A stretch of DNA of 7,868 bases from Neisseriales bacterium (GTDB taxonomy: Bacteria; Pseudomonadota; Gammaproteobacteria; Burkholderiales; UBA11063). The stretch lies in assembly GCA_003538525.1 (NCBI GenBank), contig DPRZ01000166.1:1-7868 (forward strand), in the 5' to 3' direction. Below the pieces are notes generated by a model. The model saw only the letters and a list, made by a program, of their open reading frames with translations, did no database searches and was not told where the DNA came from. Made by a program: the position numbers and the translations under genes. This document shows, piece by piece, positions 1 to 5,570 of this stretch (position 1 is the first letter of the stretch; every line of letters begins with the position of its first letter).

Positions 1-61
1 ATGTTTTATGTCGGTTTCAAATTTAGAGAGTGAAAAATAAATAGATTAATGAGGTAAAGAT

Positions 62-496
62 GTGAAAAAAATATTGATAATTGTTAGCTGTCTATTGACG
101 ATGAATGTTTGGGCGGATGCACCAGCTATGGCACAAGATATTTTAGCGCAAATAGTTCATGGTTCGGTAAATACTGACCCTGATTTAAGCGAAGCACAGG
201 CTGATGGTAGTGTGATTGTTTCGCTCAAAGCTGCGGCGATAACCTTAGCTTGTCAAGAGCAGTATGCTGCAGAGGAATCCAGTGTGGTTAGTGGTTGTAT
301 TGAGCGCAACAAAAAAGCGGTGTTAACGATTGGTGATTTGAGTCAGCCTGCTTTTAGCGTCGGTCAGCAGGCTGCGTTACAACAAGCGAAAATTCATCGT
401 GAGGTTACATTGAAAAAATATCCTGCCGTGATTAATTTATTGGTGAGTTATGTAAAAAATTTATCCAGTGCAAATTCATTATTGCCAGCTCTATAA
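62..496 (+). CDS. Small exported protein of unknown function
   Basis: A 144-residue protein starting at GTG 62, with a GAGGT ribosome binding site at 51-55 about six bases upstream. The next in-frame Met (residue 14) would destroy the signal peptide. The N-terminus is a textbook Sec signal: MKK, a hydrophobic core at residues 4-13, and a V-W-A cleavage site giving a mature protein that begins DAPAMAQ. IVSC at 7-10 resembles a lipobox, but cleavage there would leave a 9-residue signal, which is too short, so a soluble periplasmic or secreted protein is more likely. The mature part is small, Ala/Gln/Ser-rich and probably helical, with exactly two cysteines (Cys64, Cys79) that could form a disulfide after export. 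I recognise no family. It may share a transcript with the YchJ-like gene 93 nt downstream, but nothing links their functions. The reading frame is well supported; the function is unknown. Confidence 0.8.
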   Translation: MKKILIIVSCLLTMNVWADAPAMAQDILAQIVHGSVNTDPDLSEAQADGSVIVSLKAAAITLACQEQYAAEESSVVSGCIERNKKAVLTIGDLSQPAFSVGQQAALQQAKIHREVTLKKYPAVINLLVSYVKNLSSANSLLPAL

Positions 497-589
497 TCTG
501 TCTCCATTAGCGTGTAATATGCAAATTGATCTGCAAGTAGATGAGGTTTTAGCGAATTATGCTGAGTTAAATATAATCTGGAGAATGGC

Positions 590-979
590 TTGAAAAATTG
601 TAATTGCGGAAGCAAGCAAAATTATCAGAACTGTTGTGGGCGGTTTATTGAAGCTGATGAGTTACCCGCAACGGCTGAAGAACTAATGCGTTCACGCTAT
701 GTTGCATATAGCCAGGCTAGAATTGAATATATTCAAGCAACGATGCGCGAACGAGCTTTACTGGGTTTTGACGCCAAAGAGGCTGAAGAATGGGCGCTTA
801 GTGTGAAGTGGCTTAAATTAAATGTGTTACAACACTATAAACTTTCTGAACTTCATGCTGTAGTTGAATTTTGTGCCGAGTATCGTGTGCAGAATAAAAA
901 GCAGCGCTTGCATGAAATTAGTGAATTTCGTCATGAAAATGGGCGGTGGTACTATATTGGGATGTTAGATGCTGAATGA
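590..979 (+). CDS. YchJ-like SEC-C motif protein, short form (UPF0225)
   Basis: A 129-residue cytoplasmic protein. The N-terminal SEC-C zinc motif is CNCGSKQNYQNCCG, with ligands Cys4, Cys6, Cys15 and Cys16 in the canonical CxC-x8-CC spacing. It is followed by the conserved LMRSRYVAY segment (about 33-41) and the YchJ middle domain, an NTF2-like fold in this family, ending in the typical ENGRWYYI stretch. E. coli YchJ carries a second SEC-C motif at its C-terminus; this protein stops just after WYYIGMLDAE and lacks it. SEC-C motifs bind zinc and, in SecA, contact SecB and the ribosome, but the YchJ family has no established biochemical role. The start is TTG 590: GGAGA at 580-584 is five bases upstream, whereas ATG 585 is out of frame and stops after two codons. 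It is followed 21 nt later by the DUF188 gene, so the two are probably cotranscribed. Confidence 0.87.
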   Translation: MKNCNCGSKQNYQNCCGRFIEADELPATAEELMRSRYVAYSQARIEYIQATMRERALLGFDAKEAEEWALSVKWLKLNVLQHYKLSELHAVVEFCAEYRVQNKKQRLHEISEFRHENGRWYYIGMLDAE

Positions 980-1000
980 TTAAATAGAAAGAATAAAGTA

Positions 1001-1450
1001 ATGCGAATTTTTATTGACGCTGATGCGTGCCCTAAACCAGTGCGTGAAATTTTATATAAAGCAGGAACGCGCTTTTCAATTGAGTTAATTTTGGTTGCAA
1101 ATCAAGCCTTGCAAATTCCTCAGTCACCCTTGATTCGCTTACTTCAAGTTTCCAAAGGTTTTGATGAGGCGGATAATGAAATTGTGCGCTTGTTAGTGGC
1201 GGGTGATCTAGTTGTTACCTCTGATATTCCATTGGCGAGTGACGCAATTGCTAAAGGCGCTCAGGCGCTAAATCCGCGTGGAAAATTATATACAGCGCAT
1301 AATATTCAGCAACAGCTTGCGGTGCGGGATTTAATGAGCCATTTACGTGATAATCAACAAATTTCAGGCGGAGCAGGCGTGTATAATTTGCAAGATAAGG
1401 CTAATTTTGCGAATGCCTTAGATAAGTTGCTTGCTCAAGCTAGAAAATAA
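1001..1450 (+). CDS. YaiI/YqxD family protein (UPF0178, DUF188)
   Basis: A 149-residue protein, the normal full length for the family. It carries the family signatures in order: IDADACPKPVR near the N-terminus (Asp6, Asp8), GFDEADNEIV (Asp55, Asp58), VVTSDIPLA (Asp75), the NPRG turn (91-94), and the C-terminal GG...FANALDKLL block. The family is grouped with PIN/NYN-like folds. The conserved acidic residues are laid out as in a metal-dependent nuclease active site, but I know of no demonstrated substrate, so nuclease activity is only an inference. ATG 1001 is the natural start and gives the canonical N-terminus. Its ribosome binding site is weak (AGAAAG, 986-991), which fits translation as the second gene of a unit with the SEC-C gene 21 nt upstream. 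There is no signal peptide, so it is cytoplasmic. Confidence 0.9.
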   Translation: MRIFIDADACPKPVREILYKAGTRFSIELILVANQALQIPQSPLIRLLQVSKGFDEADNEIVRLLVAGDLVVTSDIPLASDAIAKGAQALNPRGKLYTAHNIQQQLAVRDLMSHLRDNQQISGGAGVYNLQDKANFANALDKLLAQARK

Positions 1451-1495
1451 TTGGTACTTTCGCCTGCGTTTAGCCGGTTTTTATAGGGACTCGAG

Positions 1496-2641
1496 ATGAC
1501 TGAATTTAATTCTAAACTGAACTCAGATGAGGTGATAGCTACAGATTTATTTAGTGATAAAGCTAGTTTGTTAATTGCGGTAGAACAAGATGGTTGGGCT
1601 CTTAAATCTGCTAGCTTAGAATTACGTGCGGATAAAGAAGTTGTCTTAGCCGCGGTTAAACAGCGTGGTGGCGTGCTTTATTATGCCAGTGAAAATTTAA
1701 AATTAGATAAAGAGGTTGTGCTCGCGGCAATTAAGCAAAACATGCTTGCGTGGAGTTTTGTTAATGATAATCTGATGAGTGATAGAAAGTTTATGTTGGA
1801 AATAATCAAAGAACATCCCGATGCCTTGTATTTTGCCAGCCAAGAATTACGTGCAGATCGTGAATTTGTCTTAACCGCGATTAAACGTGATGGTATGGCA
1901 TTAGAATTTGTTAGTGACGAATTAAAAAATGATCGTGAGATTGTCATTTCTGCGGTAAAACAACGCGGTGGAGCATTTGTGTTTGCTAGTTATAATTTAA
2001 GGTCGGATAATGATTTTGTTTTAAGCATTGTAAAGCATAGTGCCTATGCATTTCGCTTTGCTAAAGATGAATTAAAATCGAATCGGAGCTTCGTTTTGAA
2101 AGTGTTAGAACGAGCTGGTCGAGCACTAGAATATGTTAGCTCTGAATTGCGTGCGGATAAAGAAGTCGTGCTAGTTGCGGTCAAACAGCATCGTTGGGCA
2201 TTTGAATATGCCAGTGATGAGCTTAAAGCCGATAAAGAATTAGTTCTAGCTGCATTAAAATTTGATGGGGTAATTTTAAAATATGTTAGTGATGAATTAA
2301 AATCTGACCCAGAAGTGGTTTTGGCTGCAGTGAAGAATCATCGCTGGGCGCTAGAGTATGCCAGTGATGAATTACGGGTTAATCCAGAGTTTGTGCTGCA
2401 ATGTGCGAGTGAGAGTATTTATACGCTAGAGTATGCGAGCGAGCAGCTAAAAGCGAATAAAAGCTTTGCATTGGCAGTGGTTGCGCTAAATGGACGTGGA
2501 TTAGAATTTTTGAGCGAAGCTATGCGAGCGGATAAAGAAATAGCGTTGCTTGCAATCACTCATTATCCGCGGGCATTTGAATATATTAGTGGCGCATTGC
2601 AGTCTGATCCTATATTAATTGAGTTGTCGACGCATAAATAG
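1496..2641 (+). CDS. DUF4116-type tandem-repeat protein
   Basis: A 381-residue protein starting at ATG 1496, with AGGGA (1485-1489) six bases upstream. After a 17-residue head, the whole chain is 25-residue repeats: 14 complete units at residues 18-367 and a 14-residue remnant at 368-381, with no insertion or deletion between units. The consensus is roughly L-[RK]-[AS]-D-[KR]-E-[FV]-V-L-x-A-[VI]-K-x-x-x-x-A-[LF]-x-[FY]-[AV]-S-x-E. This matches the DUF4116 family, whose units are short helical pairs expected to stack into a solenoid. I see no signal peptide, membrane segment, enzyme motif or added domain, so a binding or scaffold role is the reasonable inference. DUF4116 proteins are best known to me from protists and protist-associated bacteria, which makes a host-directed protein possible, but no secretion signal can be confirmed by eye. 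It lies 45 nt after the DUF188 gene and is followed by a promoter candidate, so it may end that transcript. Confidence 0.85.
   Translation: MTEFNSKLNSDEVIATDLFSDKASLLIAVEQDGWALKSASLELRADKEVVLAAVKQRGGVLYYASENLKLDKEVVLAAIKQNMLAWSFVNDNLMSDRKFMLEIIKEHPDALYFASQELRADREFVLTAIKRDGMALEFVSDELKNDREIVISAVKQRGGAFVFASYNLRSDNDFVLSIVKHSAYAFRFAKDELKSNRSFVLKVLERAGRALEYVSSELRADKEVVLVAVKQHRWAFEYASDELKADKELVLAALKFDGVILKYVSDELKSDPEVVLAAVKNHRWALEYASDELRVNPEFVLQCASESIYTLEYASEQLKANKSFALAVVALNGRGLEFLSEAMRADKEIALLAITHYPRAFEYISGALQSDPILIELSTHK
1547..2638 (+). repeat. Tandem 75-bp coding repeats (25-residue DUF4116 units)
   Basis: Units start every 75 bases from 1547 (1547, 1622, 1697, ... 2522). The fourteenth ends at 2596 and a 42-base remnant follows to 2638. 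Most units have diverged at the DNA level. Some pairs stay close: the units at 2147 and 2297, 150 bases apart, share most of HRWAxEYASDE and its coding sequence, and those at 1622 and 2147 share GTGCGGATAAAGAAGT. This pattern suggests growth by unequal exchange in steps of one or two units, some of it fairly recent. The reading frame is preserved throughout. Confidence 0.9.
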
Positions 2642-2661
2642 ATGGTACAGCAAGAATCTTC

Positions 2662-2670
2662 TGATATAAT
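2662..2670 (+). promoter_or_regulatory. Candidate extended -10 promoter for leader ORF, DUF2237 gene and selO
   Basis: TGATATAAT is an exact extended -10 element (TGn followed by the consensus TATAAT). It begins 20 bases after the stop of the repeat gene and 48 bases before the leader ORF start. No good -35 hexamer is visible at 16-18 bases upstream, which extended -10 promoters do not require. A start site near 2677 would leave about 33 bases before the leader ORF. This is a pattern call only. Confidence 0.5.
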
Positions 2671-2709
2671 AGTTGATTGAATTACTGTGATATTGTGGTG
2701 GAGGATAAA

Positions 2710-2748
2710 ATGCACTTAAATTTTAATCAGCCATTTTTTGGAGCTTAG
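2710..2748 (+). CDS. Possible 12-codon leader ORF upstream of the DUF2237 gene
   Basis: ATG 2710 follows GGAGG (2700-2704) at an ideal five-base spacing, the strongest ribosome binding site in the window. It reads MHLNFNQPFFGA and stops at TAG 2746-2748, four bases before the DUF2237 start at 2753. The ORF's own end (GGAGCT, 2740-2745) contains the GGAG that serves as ribosome binding site for that next gene, so ribosomes ending here would be placed to restart there. The first 15 bases match the first 15 of the DUF2237 gene at 13 positions, which suggests a duplicated initiation region. It may be a coupling or regulatory leader, or simply a non-functional by-product. Translation is inferred from the signals, not shown. 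Confidence 0.4.
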   Translation: MHLNFNQPFFGA

Positions 2749-2752
2749 AACT

Positions 2753-3109
2753 ATGCAATTAAATATTTTGGGTGAACCGCTTGAAGCTTGTTGCTTTGAG
2801 CCAATTACTGGCTGGATGCGTGATGGATTTTGTGGGACATACGAGGGTGATGCTGGAATGCATCATGTATGTATTAAGGTCGATAATGAGTTTTTATGCT
2901 ATAGCAAAGCCCAGGGTAATGATTTAAGCACTGCGACTGAGTATTTTCCTGGTTTAAAACCTGGGGATAAATGGTGTTTATGTACGCTACGTTGGTTACA
3001 AGCTTTTAATGCAAATATGGCGCCAAAAATTTATTTAAAGTCAACCAGTATTGATGTGTTACATCATATTCCATTAGTTATTTTGCAGCAAATGGCTTGT
3101 GATGTTTAG
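2753..3109 (+). CDS. DUF2237 family protein
   Basis: A 118-residue cytoplasmic protein of full family length. Family signatures in order: LNILGEPLEAC at the N-terminus, GWMRDGFCGT (Cys27), HHVCIKV (Cys40), FLCYSKAQGNDLST (about 47-60), and FPGLKPGDKWCLCTLRW (Cys75, Cys77). The function of the family is unknown. Its conserved cysteines suggest metal binding or a redox role, which is inference. ATG 2753 is preferred over the in-frame TTG 2738: GGAG at 2740-2743 lies nine bases before the ATG and inside the longer reading, and MQLNILGEPLE is the expected family N-terminus. The end overlaps the selO start by eight bases, so the two genes are almost certainly cotranscribed and probably translationally coupled. 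Confidence 0.88.
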   Translation: MQLNILGEPLEACCFEPITGWMRDGFCGTYEGDAGMHHVCIKVDNEFLCYSKAQGNDLSTATEYFPGLKPGDKWCLCTLRWLQAFNANMAPKIYLKSTSIDVLHHIPLVILQQMACDV

Positions 3110-4538
3110 TCTAAATCCGCGCTTTGCAGAGTTGGGCTTGGAGTTTTTTAGTCAAGTCAAACCCACTCCGTTAACTCAAAGACCTAAATTGGTGCATTTA
3201 AATTCTGAGCTATTAGCGACGCTTGGTTTGGATCATCTCTCAGAGCAAAATCTATGTGACTTATTAAGTTCACAATCTATAGTTTCAGATTATCCAGCTT
3301 TGGCTGCGGTGTATATGGGGCATCAATTTGGCCATGCTGTTCCTCGACTAGGTGATGGAAGAGCGCTCTTAATTGCGGAACATGAATATGCGGGTGAAAC
3401 TTGGGAATTGCAGTTAAAAGGTGCGGGTAAAACGCCATATTCACGAATGGGTGATGGTCGCGCGGTGTTGCGCTCAAGTATCCGTGAGTATTTAGCTTCA
3501 CATGCTATGCAGCATTTATTGGTGCCAACTACACAAGCCTTGGCATTACTTGGTTCGCAAGACGAGGTTTATCGTGAGCAAGTTGAGACCGCTGCGGTAG
3601 TTTTGCGAGTGGCGCCCAGCTTTATTCGTTTTGGTAATTTTGAGTATTTTGCTAAACATGGAAAAATTGGCGAGTTGGAGCAGTTAGTTAAATTTGTTTG
3701 TCAGAATTATTTTCAAGATATTGAATTATCCGACGCGAATTATACTTTAGTTTTTTTGGAGCGTGTAGTACAGTTAAGCGCAGAAATGATTGCGCACTGG
3801 CAAAGCCTTGGATTTGTGCATGGCGTAATGAATACCGATAATATGTCTATTTTGGGTTTAACCTTAGACTACGGACCGTTTGCATTCATGGATCGCTATA
3901 ATCCTAGTCAAATCTTCAATCATTCGGATAGTGAGGGGCGTTATATTTATGCCAATCAACCCAATATCGGTTGGTGGAACCTTTATCGCTTGGCGGAAGC
4001 TTTGGCGGCGCTGAATGTTGCGAGCGATCAATTAGAGTCGGTTTTAACTAAATATGCCGAATATTATAATCAAAAATATATTCAACTAATGGGAGCCAAA
4101 TTAGGCTTGAGCTCATTTGCTGCTGCGGATATGTCTTTTTTAGATGAATTATTGCAGGTCATGCAAGCTGAGAAAATTGATTGGACTTATTTTTGGCGTC
4201 GGTTGAGTTATGGGGAAGTTGGTCAACAGCAATTAAATTTAGATTATCCGAGTTTAGCGCTTGAACTTTGGTTTGCTAAATTAAATGCACGTTATCAAAG
4301 TACAGAACTAACTCCAGCGATGCGTCAACAACAGATGTTAGCGACCAATCCAGCTTTTATTTTACGCAATCATTTATTACAGTTTGCAATTGAACGCGCC
4401 CAGCAAGGTAACTATCAAGAAATTGAGCGTTTATTTAATGCGTTAAGCCAACCATTTGTGGAACTAGCAGAATTTAATGCTTATTATCAAGTTGCGCCAA
4501 AAAGTTCAGCGCAGATTGTATTAAGTTGTTCGTCATAG
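3102..4538 (+). CDS. selO: SelO protein adenylyltransferase (YdiU/UPF0061)
   Basis: A pseudokinase-fold enzyme that transfers AMP from ATP to Ser/Thr/Tyr of target proteins; in E. coli these are redox-related proteins such as glutaredoxin. Visible signatures, numbered from ATG 3102: YMGHQFGHAVPRLGDGRA, LQLKGAGKTPYSRMGDGRA with Lys106, SIRE with Glu129, HGVMNTDN with Asp246 and Asn247, and LDYGPF with the metal-binding Asp256. The C-terminus is SCSS, placing Cys476 where eukaryotic SelO has selenocysteine; the codon is TGT, not TGA. Starting at ATG 3102 gives 478 residues, and the motif numbering then coincides with E. coli SelO as I recall it. GTG 3099 would add one residue. No good ribosome binding site is visible, and the start overlaps the DUF2237 stop, so coupling is likely. 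Oddity: E. coli Cys272, the disulfide partner of Cys476, is Phe272 here, and the only other cysteines are Cys52 and Cys200. Confidence 0.95.
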   Translation: MFSLNPRFAELGLEFFSQVKPTPLTQRPKLVHLNSELLATLGLDHLSEQNLCDLLSSQSIVSDYPALAAVYMGHQFGHAVPRLGDGRALLIAEHEYAGETWELQLKGAGKTPYSRMGDGRAVLRSSIREYLASHAMQHLLVPTTQALALLGSQDEVYREQVETAAVVLRVAPSFIRFGNFEYFAKHGKIGELEQLVKFVCQNYFQDIELSDANYTLVFLERVVQLSAEMIAHWQSLGFVHGVMNTDNMSILGLTLDYGPFAFMDRYNPSQIFNHSDSEGRYIYANQPNIGWWNLYRLAEALAALNVASDQLESVLTKYAEYYNQKYIQLMGAKLGLSSFAAADMSFLDELLQVMQAEKIDWTYFWRRLSYGEVGQQQLNLDYPSLALELWFAKLNARYQSTELTPAMRQQQMLATNPAFILRNHLLQFAIERAQQGNYQEIERLFNALSQPFVELAEFNAYYQVAPKSSAQIVLSCSS

Positions 4539-4566
4539 ATTTAAAATTTAGAATAAGCTAACTAAT

Positions 4567-4575
4567 TGATATAAC
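4567..4575 (+). promoter_or_regulatory. Weak candidate extended -10 promoter for the msrB-msrA fusion
   Basis: TGATATAAC resembles the extended -10 at 2662-2670 but has lost the highly conserved final T. It lies 28 bases after the selO stop and would give a leader of about 70 bases. A second option is CATAAT at 4618-4623, also without a convincing -35. The 114-nt gap is the longest between genes in the window, so a promoter somewhere in it is reasonable, but its position is uncertain. Confidence 0.22.
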
Positions 4576-4652
4576 GTTAACTAAAGATAAAGAGGCGTCA
4601 GTTTTAGTTGATCACGGCATAATATTTATATCACCAATTTGAGGAGCGTACC

Positions 4653-5507
4653 ATGCTAAAATCAGCCAGTTTAACCGATTTACAAAAATCCATTATTCTT
4701 AATCAAGCAACCGAAGTTCCATTTAGTGGCGAATATACTGAGACTGAGATTGAGGGCAGTTATTTATGCCGTAATTGTGGTCGAGCGTTATTTCGCGCAA
4801 CGAATAAATTTCAGTCCAGCTGTGGTTGGCCAAGCTTTGATGCCGAAATCGAAGGTTCTGTCAAGCAAGTTCCTGATGCAGACGCTCGGCGAACCGAAAT
4901 TATTTGTAGTAATTGCTTGGGGCATCTTGGACATGTTTTTCATGGTGAGCAATATACCAAGTTAAATACGCGGCATTGTGTTAATTCAGCTGCGTTGGAT
5001 TTTGTAACTGATACTAACGTCCTTGAAACTGAGGAAGTGATTTTGGCTGCGGGTTGTTTTTGGGGTGTCGAATACTATTTGCAAAAATTGGACGGCGTTA
5101 TTCTGACTCAGGTTGGCTATTGCGGCGGTCAACTTAAAAATCCGAGTTATAAGGAAGTTTGTAGTCAAACTACAGGTCATTTGGAAGTAGTGCGGGTAAT
5201 TTTTGATCGTAAAAAAATTGACCTCGAGACAGTTTTAAAACGATTTTTTGAGATTCATGATCCAGAACAAACTGATGGGCAAGGTCCAGATTTAGGTAAA
5301 CAATATTTGAGTGCGATTTTTTATTATAGTAACGATCAAAAGCACATTGCCGAACAGGTCATTAATTTACTGACTGCTAAAGGTTATAAGATAGCCACAC
5401 AAATTCGCCCAATGGAGGTTTTTTGGATAGCTGAAGATTATCATCGTGATTATTATAATCATAAAGGTAGTTTGCCATATTGCCATGGCTATACCCAACG
5501 TTTTTAA
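4653..5507 (+). CDS. Bifunctional methionine sulfoxide reductase MsrB-MsrA fusion
   Basis: A 284-residue fusion that reduces both diastereomers of protein methionine sulfoxide. MsrB (about 5-118) comes first: PFSGEY, zinc ligands CRNC (Cys39, Cys42) and CSNC (Cys85, Cys88), SSCGWPSF with the probable resolving Cys57, GHLGHVF, and RHCVNSAALDF with catalytic Cys109. MsrA follows from about 127: AAGCFWGVE with catalytic Cys135 and Glu140, VGYCGG (Tyr156), GHLEVV, HDPEQTDGQG and GKQYLSAIFY, ending LPYCHGYTQRF where Cys277 is a likely recycling cysteine. The linker is only about ten residues. There is no signal peptide, so it should act in the cytoplasm, recycled by thioredoxin as is usual for the family. 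GAGGAG (4641-4646) lies six bases before ATG 4653. Order and residues look intact in both halves. Its place after selO fits a shared oxidative-stress theme. Confidence 0.95.
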   Translation: MLKSASLTDLQKSIILNQATEVPFSGEYTETEIEGSYLCRNCGRALFRATNKFQSSCGWPSFDAEIEGSVKQVPDADARRTEIICSNCLGHLGHVFHGEQYTKLNTRHCVNSAALDFVTDTNVLETEEVILAAGCFWGVEYYLQKLDGVILTQVGYCGGQLKNPSYKEVCSQTTGHLEVVRVIFDRKKIDLETVLKRFFEIHDPEQTDGQGPDLGKQYLSAIFYYSNDQKHIAEQVINLLTAKGYKIATQIRPMEVFWIAEDYHRDYYNHKGSLPYCHGYTQRF

Positions 5508-5570
5508 GAATGGTGTTAATTTTTAGATTACTACTAAAACAAACTAATTTTAAATTAAAGGTACTGTACG

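Noticed and set aside
1..40. Short open stretches at the left edge, including one ending TAA 38-40, that could be the tail of an upstream gene.
   Set aside because: Too short to recognise a product or choose a frame; all three frames stop before base 41.
492..580. TATAATCTG occurs twice, at 492-500 and 572-580, and could be tandem -10 elements for the SEC-C gene.
   Set aside because: Neither has a credible -35 or TGn extension. The second would start transcription inside or after the ribosome binding site, so chance repetition in AT-rich DNA is more likely.
1451..1495. A TTTTT run and GC-rich stretch before the repeat gene as a Rho-independent terminator.
   Set aside because: The GC-rich bases before the T-run do not form a stem.
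1681..1947. An 88-codon open frame on the - strand inside the DUF4116 gene.
   Set aside because: It lies wholly opposite a gene with clear protein repeats, and its sequence simply reflects the complement of those repeats.
4526..4538. A possible selenocysteine codon at the SelO C-terminus.
   Set aside because: The codon at the selenocysteine position is TGT (Cys) and the gene ends with TAG; there is no in-frame TGA.
5521..5539. TTTTAG...CTAAAA inverted repeat between msrB-msrA and the SulP gene as a terminator.
   Set aside because: A six-pair AT-rich stem with no GC core and no T-run is too weak to call.
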